From the NCBI GenBank assembly GCA_009701715.1, contig WLJO01000014.1, positions 1-53,219 on the forward strand: DNA of 53,219 nt. Direction: 5' to 3'. Both the position numbers and the translations under genes were made by a program. The first letter of the stretch is position 1. Every line of letters begins with the position of its first letter. Shown here piece by piece: positions 40,012 to 50,532 of the stretch. Source of the stretch: Actinomycetota bacterium. GTDB taxonomy: Bacteria > Actinomycetota > Acidimicrobiia > Acidimicrobiales > Ilumatobacteraceae. The notes below the pieces were generated by a model. The model worked only from the letters and a program-made list of their open reading frames with translations. It was not told the DNA's origin and ran no database searches.

Positions 40012-41298
40012 TCACCTGCCGGCGTCGAAGAGCTCGCCGATCGTGTTGTTCGTCGTGCCGTCGGTGCCGAAGACCTGCTTACGGCGGGGTCCGATACCCG
40101 AGACGACGAATGCCCGCAGGGCCCGTGACGCCTCGCTGAACGAGACCAGCACGATTGCGTCGGGGTCCGCCGCCGTCACCCGCCGGGCAATGGGGAAGAA
40201 GTTGGTGGTGGCGCCGTCGTAGAGATCGGTCGTGAGCAGGGTCACACCGAGGGTCTCGAAGGACTTGGCAAGTTGCTCAGCGAGTCCGTTCCCGTAGGCA
40301 TCGTCGAGCGCCACGATGGAGACGGTGCGATTGCCGCGCTCGGCGATCACGTGGGCGAGTGTGTCGGCCTGGATGAGATCCGAGGGAAGGTTCCGGAAGT
40401 ACAGGCCTCCGTCTGGATAGTTGGTGAGCACCGGGGCGGTGTTCAGCGGCGAAAAGATCGGGATACCCGCAGTAACGATCTCGTCGATCACCTGGAGCGT
40501 GACGGCCGAGGAGTTCGACGCGATGACCACATCGACCCCGTCCGCCAGCAGGGCGCGTGCTCCGCGTACGCCGGTGTCGTCCGAAGCGTCCCCTGCGTCA
40601 GCGGTTCGGTACTCGAGTGATCGGCCGAGCACACCGCCGGCGGCCTCGATGTCGGCGAGGGCTAGTTCCCAACCGGCGCTCACCGCGGGGAGATAGATCT
40701 TGGCCCGGCCTGTCTTCGGTTGGAGCGCCCCGATTCGAAGGACCCCGTCGCCCTGGAGGTTCGCGGTTATCGGCTGGGAAGTCACCGCCATCGTGTCGGG
40801 TCGGGAACCCTTCCGGAAGGTGCGCTTCGTCGGGTCGATCCGATCGTTCGTGCCGAAGGTCTCGACCTGATAGTTGCCGGTGTCGGGTTCGCCCGCCTCG
40901 TTGAGTGGACGCCTGCCGGTTGCGCCCACGTACGACGGATCGCCACCCTTACGGATCACGGCAAGGCACGCAGAGAACGATTCGCACTCCGTGCCGTCCC
41001 TCGTCACACCGGTGATCTCCTTCGCGAGCGCCGTCCCATCGGTGCCTGCCACCTCGGCGGCGAGGGCGACGATCACCACCGAGTCGTAGGTCTCTGCGGC
41101 AAAATCGGTGTCCACGAGGCCAGCCCTGCCTGCCTCCGTTCCGGAGAGACGTGCGAGGAATGCCTCGTTCACCACCTCGGTGCCGGTTGTGCCGATCATG
41201 CCTTCGAGCGCTCCGGCATACGTCGGACGGGACCCGCAGGACGTCGCTGCGAGTAGCACGACGACCACGGCGGTCGGTAACAGTCGCTTGCTGCCCAT
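40012..41298 (-). CDS. LivJ-type substrate-binding lipoprotein with apparently circularly permuted domain order
   Basis: The 428-residue protein has a signal peptide and lipobox (LAATSC, C21), so it should be lipid-anchored. Residues ~30-149 look like the C-terminal tail of branched-chain amino-acid-type binding proteins: GMIGTTG, ETYDSVVIVALAAEVAG, then the CESFSACLAVIRKG and YVGATG segment. A linker follows (150-185). The normal N-terminal start appears only at ~186 (VLRIGALQPKTG), then AAGGVLGRSLEY, the FSPLNTAP strand, DDAYGNGLAEQL, and finally VFGTDG with the chain ending at FDAGR. The chain end joins exactly onto residue ~30 of the same protein if put in standard order. No permease or ATPase gene adjoins it. 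Start is ATG 41298. Confidence 0.85.
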   Translation of the reverse strand: MGSKRLLPTAVVVVLLAATSCGSRPTYAGALEGMIGTTGTEVVNEAFLARLSGTEAGRAGLVDTDFAAETYDSVVIVALAAEVAGTDGTALAKEITGVTRDGTECESFSACLAVIRKGGDPSYVGATGRRPLNEAGEPDTGNYQVETFGTNDRIDPTKRTFRKGSRPDTMAVTSQPITANLQGDGVLRIGALQPKTGRAKIYLPAVSAGWELALADIEAAGGVLGRSLEYRTADAGDASDDTGVRGARALLADGVDVVIASNSSAVTLQVIDEIVTAGIPIFSPLNTAPVLTNYPDGGLYFRNLPSDLIQADTLAHVIAERGNRTVSIVALDDAYGNGLAEQLAKSFETLGVTLLTTDLYDGATTNFFPIARRVTAADPDAIVLVSFSEASRALRAFVVSGIGPRRKQVFGTDGTTNNTIGELFDAGR

Positions 41299-41405
41299 GG
41301 CGAACCTCGATCGTGTCGATTCCCGGTCGAGTGGGGTGCGACCCGGGCACGCGCAGGCTACCGGGGGGGCGACGCAGGGGTCGACGCCGTGTCTAGTCTC
41401 GTGAG

Positions 41406-42206
41406 ATGAGCGAAGTCCTCTATGACGTGGCCGATCACGTCGCCACAATCACCCTGAATGCCCCCGAGCGGATGAACACGATCTCGGGAGCGATGCTCGA
41501 CGACATCTCGGTGCGGCTCCTCCAGGCGGACCGAGACCGGGACGTACGCTGCATCATCCTCACCGGGACCGGACGTGCCTTCTGTGCGGGCCTTGACCTA
41601 GCGGCCCAGATGAGCGGCCCAACAGGGGGCCTCGGCAATCTCGGGAACCTCGACACGAACCCCGGCGAGTTCGACATTCGCGAGGCACCGCCGATCGTGT
41701 TGCACAACCTAGACACCCCGACGATCTGTGCGCTCAACGGGGGAGCGGCCGGCTATGGCCTCGACCTAGCTCTCGGCTGCGACATTCGGGTCGCAGCGAA
41801 GTCCGCGAAGATCAGCCCCGGGTTCGCCAAGCGCGGAATCCTTCCCGAGAGCGGTGGTACGTGGCTGATGCCCCGGATCGTCGGTTACTCCAAGGCTGCT
41901 GAGATCGCGTTCACCGGACGGACGCTGATGGCGGACGAGGCACTCGAGCTCGGACTGATCAACCACGTGGTCGAGCACGATCGGCTGCTGGAATTCTCGC
42001 GGGCCCTCGCATCGGAGATCGCCTCCAACGCGCCCCTTGCGGTCCGGGCGATCAAGCGGATGATGCGTGCGGCGGAGACCGAGACCTTCGAGCAGAACGT
42101 CCACCACGTGTTCCTGCAACTGCTCCCGCTGCTTCGCACCGACGACTTTCGTGAGGGTGTTGCTGCGTTCATGGAGAAGCGCAACCCGGACTTCCGGGGT
42201 CGGTGA
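41406..42206 (+). CDS. Enoyl-CoA hydratase/isomerase (crotonase) family, PaaG-like (second copy)
   Basis: The 266-residue crotonase has AFCAGLDLAAQM (oxyanion) and NGGAAGYGLDLALGCDIRV, where the first hydratase Glu is Asp. FAKRGILPESGGTWLMPRIVG follows, with an acidic residue at the PaaG-type catalytic position. This points to an isomerase-like or specialised hydratase role. It resembles the crotonase at 25351 in layout. Start is ATG 41406, divergent from the binding protein by 107 nt, a gap in which I saw no clear promoter. Its stop overlaps the next start by 4 nt. Confidence 0.88.
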   Translation: MSEVLYDVADHVATITLNAPERMNTISGAMLDDISVRLLQADRDRDVRCIILTGTGRAFCAGLDLAAQMSGPTGGLGNLGNLDTNPGEFDIREAPPIVLHNLDTPTICALNGGAAGYGLDLALGCDIRVAAKSAKISPGFAKRGILPESGGTWLMPRIVGYSKAAEIAFTGRTLMADEALELGLINHVVEHDRLLEFSRALASEIASNAPLAVRAIKRMMRAAETETFEQNVHHVFLQLLPLLRTDDFREGVAAFMEKRNPDFRGR

Positions 42207-42823
42207 CATTGTCGTCTTCCGACCCGTTCGTTGTCCTCGGGCTCTCGTTCGGTGCGCCGCTCGACGACATTCGAGCAGCGAGACGACGCCTTGCACGCGA
42301 CGCCCATCCTGACCGCGGGGGTTCCGAAGAGGCGATGAAAGCCCTCAACGCTGCGTTCGACTCCGCGATTGCTCACGCCACGGGAAGGCGGGTACTCGTC
42401 GATCCCGGGACGAGGGGCGCGGCGACTGGTTCGCGGCGGTCGACCGCACCTGCCGCACCTGCCGCACCGACGGCGCGGGCCGCCCAGCGGGAGCAGACAC
42501 GCAGTGCGGGGAGGTTCCGCGTCTCCCACGACCACCCCTCGTTCACGATCGACGCGCTCCCGGCGGAGGCGTACGAGGCGCTGCTCATCGTGTGCTCGTG
42601 GATCGGTGAGGTCCTCGTGGACGAACCGCCGTATGTCCTCGACGTTCATCTGTCCGATCCATCCGAGTGCTGGTGCCGGCTCGAACTCGTTCCCGACGCC
42701 GGTTCGAGCACCGTCAGCATCACGGTGGCCGCGGTGGACAGAGGGCCGTGTCCGGACGTCGAAGTGGTCCGCGACCTCTGGGTGTCGCACCTCAACCAGT
42801 TGGGCCGGTGGGACGGAGACTGA
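42203..42823 (+). CDS. J-domain protein with an unrecognised C-terminal domain
   Basis: The first ~60 residues are a DnaJ-type J-domain with the diagnostic HPD (H35-P36-D37 in DAHPDRGG). A J-domain stimulates the ATPase of a DnaK-type Hsp70. An Ala/Pro/Thr-rich linker (~70-95) follows, then a ~110-residue domain starting RFRVSHDHPSFTID that I do not recognise. There is no zinc-finger or client-binding domain of classical DnaJ. GTG 42203 overlaps the crotonase stop by 4 nt, so it is translationally coupled to it. The 206-residue protein is convergent with tsaC. Confidence 0.8.
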   Translation: MTLSSSDPFVVLGLSFGAPLDDIRAARRRLARDAHPDRGGSEEAMKALNAAFDSAIAHATGRRVLVDPGTRGAATGSRRSTAPAAPAAPTARAAQREQTRSAGRFRVSHDHPSFTIDALPAEAYEALLIVCSWIGEVLVDEPPYVLDVHLSDPSECWCRLELVPDAGSSTVSITVAAVDRGPCPDVEVVRDLWVSHLNQLGRWDGD

Positions 42824-42844
42824 ACTGAATCGCGCCGGCTCGTG

Positions 42845-43768
42845 TCAGGGCCTCGGGGCAGCGGCTTTCGTGAGGCGATCGCGGATCGCGTAGCCGAGGC
42901 CTTCCGGAGGGGGCAGCACCGCGACGAACTCGAGGGCACCGTCGAGGTCTGCTTTGCGCAGCGCGGTGTACAGCGTGCGCGCTGCCCCGGCGAGATCGCC
43001 CGTCGCGTCGAACCAGACAGCGCGCCCGCCCGCGGATCGCAACCGTTCGAGGTGCGAGTGGGCCTCCTGCCGTGACTCGAACAGCGTGACGGTGCAGCGG
43101 GGTGCGTAATGCGACGCGAGCATTCCCGCCGCCCGACCGGGCCCGCTCGCGCCTGCGACGTCGCCGAGGATGGCCTTCACCTGCTCGGGGGTGATCGCTC
43201 CGGGCCGGAGCAGTTGGGCGGGCTCGACGGTGCAGTCGACGATCGTTGATTCCACGCCCACCGGGCACTCCCCCCCATCGAGGATGAGGTCGACGTCGTC
43301 ACCGAGATCGGCGAGTACGTGGGCGGCCGTCGTCGGGCTCACCCTGCCAAAGCGATTCGCCGAGGGTGCCGCCACACCGCCGCCGAAAGCCTCGAGCATC
43401 CGGGTGGCCAATGGATGCGCCGGCACCCGTAGCCCCACCGTGGTCCGCCCGCCGGTGATCCACGGTCCTACCCGTGGGCCGGCGGGAACGAGGAGCGTGA
43501 TGGGGCCCGGCCAGCAGCTCGTCGCGAGCGCAGCAGCCGAGGTAGGAAACGGCTCGGCCCAACCGTCGAGGACCTGTTCCGCGGCCGCGAGATGGACGAT
43601 GAGCGGATGATCGGCCGGTCGGCCCTTCACGGCAAAGACCCGCCGGACGGCTTGCTCGTTCTCGGCGGCGGCCGCGAGGCCGTACACGGTCTCGGTCGGC
43701 ATCGCTACGAGCCCACCGGCAGCAAGGACCGCAGCAGCGCGCTGCGGGTCGGTGGTGGTCTCGGGCAT
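42845..43768 (-). CDS. tsaC: Threonylcarbamoyl-AMP synthase (TsaC/Sua5)
   Basis: This enzyme makes threonylcarbamoyl-AMP from Thr, bicarbonate and ATP for t6A modification of ANN-decoding tRNAs. The 307-residue protein is the long, Sua5 type: the YrdC domain has GLVAMPTETVYGLAA and VFAVKGRPADHPL, SANRFGRVSPTTA follows, and a C-terminal Sua5 domain begins near residue 225 (GMLASHYAPRC). Start is ATG 43768; the upstream frame overlaps the next gene. It lies 10 nt downstream of an alpha/beta hydrolase gene, probably co-transcribed. Confidence 0.94.
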   Translation of the reverse strand: MPETTTDPQRAAAVLAAGGLVAMPTETVYGLAAAAENEQAVRRVFAVKGRPADHPLIVHLAAAEQVLDGWAEPFPTSAAALATSCWPGPITLLVPAGPRVGPWITGGRTTVGLRVPAHPLATRMLEAFGGGVAAPSANRFGRVSPTTAAHVLADLGDDVDLILDGGECPVGVESTIVDCTVEPAQLLRPGAITPEQVKAILGDVAGASGPGRAAGMLASHYAPRCTVTLFESRQEAHSHLERLRSAGGRAVWFDATGDLAGAARTLYTALRKADLDGALEFVAVLPPPEGLGYAIRDRLTKAAAPRP

Positions 43769-43778
43769 CAGTGCAGGG

Positions 43779-45974
<2,196 letters not shown>

Positions 45975-45977
45975 TCG

Positions 45978-46634
45978 ATGGGACCGGTCACTGAAGTGTT
46001 CGTAATCGCCATCGACGGTCCCGCGGGTGCGGGAAAGTCCACTATCGGCAGGGCCCTCGCGACGCGCCTCGGGCTTGAGTACCTTGATACCGGTGCCATG
46101 TACCGGGCGGTCACTGTCGCCGCCATGCGGGAGGGGATCGCGCTCGACGCACCCGATGCGGTCGCTGGCCTCGCCCGTCGTGTTGTACTCGACGTCGGTG
46201 ACGGCGGCGTTGTTGTCGACGGGTTCGACGCAACCGCCGCCATCCGTACCACGGAGGTGAACGCCTGCGTGAGTGCGGTGGCGGCAAACCCGGATGTCCG
46301 CAGCGAGATGGTTGATCGGCAGAGGGCGTGGGCGCGCCAGCGAGGCGGTGGGGTGCTCGAGGGCCGGGACATCGGTTCGGTGGTGTTCCCGGATGCGGCG
46401 CTCAAGGTGTTCCTCACGGCATCGCCCCTCGAGCGCGCCCGGCGTCGCGCACTCGAATCGGGCGGCGACGTGGACGAGATCGCTGCAAGCATCGAGGCCC
46501 GGGACCGCATGGACCGCGAACGCACGGACGGGCCGCTCACCGAGGCGAGCGGCGCCGTGATCGTCGACACGACGGGGCGAGCGGTGGAGGATGTGCTCGA
46601 CGAGCTCACGGAACTGTTGGAGGGATGCCGATGA
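45978..46634 (+). CDS. cmk: Cytidylate kinase
   Basis: Cmk phosphorylates CMP and dCMP using ATP. The 218-residue protein has the P-loop GPAGAGKS (14-21), YLDTGAMYRAVT, the NMP-binding RGGGVLEGRDIGSVVFPDA region, and a lid segment ARDRMDRERTDGPL. Length and motif order are normal. Start is ATG 45978, 3 nt after the guaB1 stop. Its stop overlaps the ATG of the acyltransferase gene (ATGA), so the three genes guaB1-cmk-plsC form an operon. In many bacteria a Der GTPase gene follows cmk; here it does not. Confidence 0.95.
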   Translation: MGPVTEVFVIAIDGPAGAGKSTIGRALATRLGLEYLDTGAMYRAVTVAAMREGIALDAPDAVAGLARRVVLDVGDGGVVVDGFDATAAIRTTEVNACVSAVAANPDVRSEMVDRQRAWARQRGGGVLEGRDIGSVVFPDAALKVFLTASPLERARRRALESGGDVDEIAASIEARDRMDRERTDGPLTEASGAVIVDTTGRAVEDVLDELTELLEGCR

Positions 46635-47305
46635 CCACGTTCGACTCGAAGGCGCTCGGCAAGGGCAGGACGGGGTACGTCGTCTACCTCATCGTGAGGA
46701 ACCTGTTGGTGCTGTGGAGCAGGATCTATTTCCGCCTGTCCTGCAGCGGGCGTGAGCACGTTCCGAAGAAGGGCGCGTACGTGATGGCTGCTGTGCACCG
46801 CTCGAATCTCGACATCATTGTCATCGCCGCCACGACAACGCGTCGCCAGCGGTACATGGGTAAAGAGACCCTCTGGCGCAAGCAGCCGTTCAACTGGCTC
46901 CTCAGCGCGCTCGGCGGGTTCCCGGTTACCCGTGGAACGGTGGACCGCGTTGCCCTCCAGCGTTGCCTCGACGTGGTGAAAGGCGGCGAACCTCTCGTGC
47001 TGTACCCGGAGGGGACGAGGCTGAGCGGGCCGACCGTGGGCCCGCTGTTCGAGGGAGTGTCCTATGTTGCGTCCAAGTGCAGCGTGCCGATCATCCCGGT
47101 GGGTATCGCTGGTACCGAGCGCGCAATGGGCAAGGGATCCAAGGGCGTTCGTCCGTGCCGTGTGCATCTCGAGATCGGCCCGCCGATCATGCCGCCCGTT
47201 GCAGTGGACGGTGGCCGGGTGTCAAGGGCCGCGATGCATGCCCTGACCGAACAGCTTCGAGACGAGCTGCAGCGACTCTTCGACGTCGCCCAGTCGAAGG
47301 TCTGA
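46631..47305 (+). CDS. plsC: 1-Acyl-sn-glycerol-3-phosphate acyltransferase (PlsC family)
   Basis: PlsC-type enzymes acylate lysophosphatidate to phosphatidate at the membrane. The 224-residue protein has the HX4D catalytic motif HRSNLD (H56, D61). GGFPVTRG and the YPEGTR substrate-binding motif follow, then VPIIPVGIAG. One hydrophobic segment (about residues 15-35) could anchor it. Start is ATG 46631, overlapping cmk by 4 nt; ATG 46625 is an alternative. The cmk-plsC pairing is common in actinobacteria. It is convergent with the aminopeptidase gene. Confidence 0.92.
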   Translation: MTTFDSKALGKGRTGYVVYLIVRNLLVLWSRIYFRLSCSGREHVPKKGAYVMAAVHRSNLDIIVIAATTTRRQRYMGKETLWRKQPFNWLLSALGGFPVTRGTVDRVALQRCLDVVKGGEPLVLYPEGTRLSGPTVGPLFEGVSYVASKCSVPIIPVGIAGTERAMGKGSKGVRPCRVHLEIGPPIMPPVAVDGGRVSRAAMHALTEQLRDELQRLFDVAQSKV

Positions 47306-47316
47306 CACACACAGGT

Positions 47317-48582
47317 TCAGCCTGCGAAATACGCGCTCAGGGCCCGCGCGAGCCAGATCGGGTCCTGCGTGCCGCAGAGCTCGCGCGCCGAGTGCATCGA
47401 CAGTTGCGGCACGCCGACGTCGACGGTTGCGATGCCGAGCCGAGTCGCGGTGATTGGCCCGATAGTGGATCCGCAAGGCATGTTGTTGCGCGAGACGAAT
47501 GACTGCACCGGCACCCCGGCGCTGGCGCAACACTGCTCGAATAATACGGAAGTGCGTGCAGAGGTTGCGTAACGCTGGTTTGCGTTCACCTTGATGGCCG
47601 GTCCCTCGTTGACCATCGGTCGGTGGCCCGGCTCGTGTCGCTCGGGGTAGTTTGGGTGAACCGCGTGAGCGTTGTCGGCCGAGATGCAGGAACTGGCGGT
47701 GAGCGCGCGCAGGTAGTCGTCCCGGGTTGCTCCCCTCGCGAGGGAGAGCCGCTCGAGGACGTGCTCGAGGAGCGGGCTGGCCGCACCGGAAGTGCTCTCG
47801 GAACCGACCTCTTCGTGGTCGAACAGCGCGATCACCTGCGTGGCGCTACTCGGTCTGGCACCGCAGAGCGCAGTGGTTGCCGCCCAGCACGACACCAGGT
47901 TGTCGAGACGACCCGAGGCAAGGAGTGACGCGTCAGCGCCGATGACAGCGGCAGGGGTGAGGTCGAAGAGGCACAGGTCCCAACCGGCGATGTCGCCGGC
48001 TGCGAGGACACCGGTCTGCTGGGCGACGAACTCGATGAACTCCCCCGGGCGCGGTGCACCCGTGCCCCATACCGGACTGAGGTGTTGCTGCTTGTCGAGC
48101 ACGAGGCCCCGCTCGTTCACGTCGCGGTCGAGGTGGATGGCGAGCTGGGGTACGCGGGCAATCGGCTCGCGCAGGTCAACGAGGAACTCCCCGCCCGACC
48201 GGTCGACGACGCATCCGGCGATACCCAAATCGCGATCGAGCCACGAGTTGAGCAGTGCCCCGCCGTACACCTCGACCGCGAGCTGCTTCCAGCCCGAGCT
48301 ACCTGCATCGGGTCGAGGCTTGAGGCGCAGGCCGGGGGAGTCGGTGTGCGCACCGACGATACGGAAGGGGGCTCTGGGCCTGGGTGCGGTAGAGGCGGGC
48401 TGCATCCACGCAATCAGAGCGCCTGCACGGATCACGTATCCGCTCGCGGAGGTGGTCCAGTCATCGCCCTCGGCCACTCGGGTGAAGCCGGCCCGCTCGA
48501 GGCGGGTTACCGTGCTGGCAACTGCGTGGTGTGGCGACGGCGAGGCGTCGAGGTAGGCGATGAGGTCGTCGAGTTGGCTCAT
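47317..48582 (-). CDS. apeB: M18-family aminopeptidase
   Basis: M18 aminopeptidases are large zinc-dependent tetrahedral dodecamers cleaving N-terminal residues, often acidic ones. The 421-residue protein has metal ligands in VGAHTDSPGLRLKP, DHEEVGSEST and the C-terminal HSARELCG. A further HAVHPNYPERHEP segment is typical. Start is ATG 48582; GTG 48588 would overlap the phosphatase stop. It lies directly downstream of the truncated histidine phosphatase on the same strand, and the two are probably translated from one message. Confidence 0.93.
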   Translation of the reverse strand: MSQLDDLIAYLDASPSPHHAVASTVTRLERAGFTRVAEGDDWTTSASGYVIRAGALIAWMQPASTAPRPRAPFRIVGAHTDSPGLRLKPRPDAGSSGWKQLAVEVYGGALLNSWLDRDLGIAGCVVDRSGGEFLVDLREPIARVPQLAIHLDRDVNERGLVLDKQQHLSPVWGTGAPRPGEFIEFVAQQTGVLAAGDIAGWDLCLFDLTPAAVIGADASLLASGRLDNLVSCWAATTALCGARPSSATQVIALFDHEEVGSESTSGAASPLLEHVLERLSLARGATRDDYLRALTASSCISADNAHAVHPNYPERHEPGHRPMVNEGPAIKVNANQRYATSARTSVLFEQCCASAGVPVQSFVSRNNMPCGSTIGPITATRLGIATVDVGVPQLSMHSARELCGTQDPIWLARALSAYFAG

Positions 48583-48584
48583 GA

Positions 48585-49073
48585 TCACCCTTGGTAGATC
48601 CCGACCGGCAGTCCGGTACCGCGCAGATGGTACGTCTCGTTCAGGGTGAGCACGTTCCGCTCGCCGGAGCGGGCTGCAGTCACCCGGTGGATGGAGGTGT
48701 AGTTCGGGTAGAAGAAGTCCGTCCCCTCGGCGAGGTTAGGATGACCCCATTCGCCAGCGAGCATGGCCTGCCAGCGGGGGTCGTTGCTCGCCTTGAGTTC
48801 CTCGACAGCCACGTATTCGTTGGAGTCCCGGTCGTATTCGGCAACCCCATCGTCGGTGACGATGTCGAGTCCGTGCGATCTCGCGAGGTGTTCGGCCGTT
48901 TGGTGCGCCCGGAGGAGCGGGCTCGCATAGATCGCATGAATTTGCTCGGCGGCGAGATACTTTGCGAGGTGTTCGGCTTGGCGATGTCCATCGTCGGACA
49001 GTTCCGGGTCCGCCCGACCGTTGCTGATCTCCCTGCGGATCGGCAGGCCGTGACGGATGAGGAGCAGCTCCAT
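48585..49073 (-). CDS. Histidine phosphatase-like protein with an internal deletion (third copy)
   Basis: The first half is normal: MELLLIRHGLPIRREI with the accepting His (H8), DDGHRQAEHLAKYL and YASPLLRAHQTAEHLA. After LAEGTDFF the chain goes straight to YPNYTSIHRVTAARSGERNV and the LNETYHL tail. Family members normally have about 45-50 residues between these points, with the AVVxHGGV segment that carries the second catalytic His. The reading frame is kept, so the 162-residue product is likely made but catalytically crippled. Start is ATG 49073; ATG 49094 would overlap pyk divergently. It may be a decaying gene, a repurposed binding protein or an assembly error. Confidence 0.82.
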   Translation of the reverse strand: MELLLIRHGLPIRREISNGRADPELSDDGHRQAEHLAKYLAAEQIHAIYASPLLRAHQTAEHLARSHGLDIVTDDGVAEYDRDSNEYVAVEELKASNDPRWQAMLAGEWGHPNLAEGTDFFYPNYTSIHRVTAARSGERNVLTLNETYHLRGTGLPVGIYQG

Positions 49074-49092
49074 GTGAAATAGGTAAGCAGCC

Positions 49093-50532
49093 ATGACACG
49101 ACGAACCAAGATTGTTGCCACCGTTGGCCCGGCGAGTGAGAGCCCCGACGCCCTCGAGGCACTCATCCGGGCAGGGGTAGACGTATTTCGTCTCAACCTG
49201 AGCCACGGAACGCTCGAGGAGCACCTAGAGCGCGTGGTCGACATCCGGGCCGCAGCAGACCGGGTCGGACGGGCGGTCGGGGTGCTCGCTGACCTTCCCG
49301 GACCGAAGGTGCGGTGCGCTCCGTTCCCGGACGGGGGCGTGATGCTCGAGACCCTCGCCGTGGTTGAGCTCGCCGCAGGTTCGGCCGGTTCGGACCAACG
49401 TCGGATCGAGATCGAGTATCCGTCATTGCTCAGCGATATTCGGATGGACGATTACGTCATCCTCGGGGACGGGGCGATCACGCTTCGCGTGCTGCAGGTG
49501 GCTCCCGTTGTCCGAGCAGTTGTCGAGACCGGCGGTCGCGTCCAGGGCCGACCGGGGGCCCATCTGCATTCCGAGCGTCTGCGACTGGAGACCCCGACGG
49601 CGGAGGACCTCGTGCTAGCGCGGGCGATGGCAGCGGCAGATGTGGACTTCCTCGCTGTGTCATTCGTCAGGGCGGCCGCAGACCTCCGGCGGGTGCGCGA
49701 GGTGGTAGGCGACTGGCGTGGCGGCATCGTCGCCAAGATCGAGACTGCACCTGCCGTTGCGGCTCTGAACGAACTCGTTGAGGAGGCAGACGCCATCATG
49801 GTGGCCCGCGGCGACCTCGGTATCGAGTGCCCGATGGAGGACGTGCCCCACCTCCAGAAGCAGATCGTGCGTCGGTGTGTCGAGAGCGGGGTACCGGTGA
49901 TCACGGCGACTCAGATGCTCGAGAGCATGATCACAGCGCCCGCGCCCACGCGTGCGGAGGTCAGCGATGTGGCGAACGCGGTCTTCGACGGCACCGATGC
50001 GGTGATGCTGTCGGGCGAGACCGCGATCGGCGCAGACCCCATCCGAGTGGTGCGAACGATGGCCCGCATCACCGAGCGTGCCGAGCGGGAGAGCGCCTAC
50101 CGCCAGTGGGCGAACCGACTCGGCAGGGTCCAGCGGAGCCTGTCGTCGGTGGCGACGGACAACGACCGCATCACGTTTGCGATCACCCACGCGGCGCAGC
50201 AGGCCGCCGTGGACATCGGAGCCAGCGCGATCCTGTGCTGCACGCGCTCGGGCAACACGGCGCGTGCGATGGCCCGCTTCAGGCCCGAGGCGAGACTCAT
50301 CGGGCTCTCTCCCAACCTAGGTACGGTGCGGTCGATGACCCTGTCATGGGGAGTGGAGCCGCTCCAGGTGGATGTGTACCGCTCGATCGACGACCTCGTG
50401 TGGTTCGCCGTGGAGCGCTCGGTGGGCAGCGGTGCCGTCAAGCACGGTGAACTGGTGGTGGTTCTCGCGGGCGAGCCGCGTCGCGGCACCGGGGGCGCCA
50501 CCGACGTGCTCCGCGTCGTGCGCGTCACGTGA
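49093..50532 (+). CDS. pyk: Pyruvate kinase
   Basis: Pyruvate kinase makes pyruvate and ATP from phosphoenolpyruvate and ADP in glycolysis. The 479-residue protein has TKIVATVGPASES, FRLNLSHGT, LADLPGPKVR, the active-site signature IVAKIETAPAVAALNELV with the catalytic lysine, and MVARGDLGIE. TQMLESMITAPAPTRAEVSDVANAV carries the ADP/PEP-site threonine. The C-terminal allosteric domain is complete (ILCCTRSGNTARAMARFRP). Start is ATG 49093. Its stop overlaps the next gene's GTG by 4 nt. Confidence 0.97.
   Translation: MTRRTKIVATVGPASESPDALEALIRAGVDVFRLNLSHGTLEEHLERVVDIRAAADRVGRAVGVLADLPGPKVRCAPFPDGGVMLETLAVVELAAGSAGSDQRRIEIEYPSLLSDIRMDDYVILGDGAITLRVLQVAPVVRAVVETGGRVQGRPGAHLHSERLRLETPTAEDLVLARAMAAADVDFLAVSFVRAAADLRRVREVVGDWRGGIVAKIETAPAVAALNELVEEADAIMVARGDLGIECPMEDVPHLQKQIVRRCVESGVPVITATQMLESMITAPAPTRAEVSDVANAVFDGTDAVMLSGETAIGADPIRVVRTMARITERAERESAYRQWANRLGRVQRSLSSVATDNDRITFAITHAAQQAAVDIGASAILCCTRSGNTARAMARFRPEARLIGLSPNLGTVRSMTLSWGVEPLQVDVYRSIDDLVWFAVERSVGSGAVKHGELVVVLAGEPRRGTGGATDVLRVVRVT

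Noticed and set aside
40012-41298. Explaining the binding protein as a frameshifted or fused pair of genes
   Set aside because: The frame is continuous. The two parts are complementary without duplication, and one signal peptide precedes the whole, so permutation is the simpler reading.
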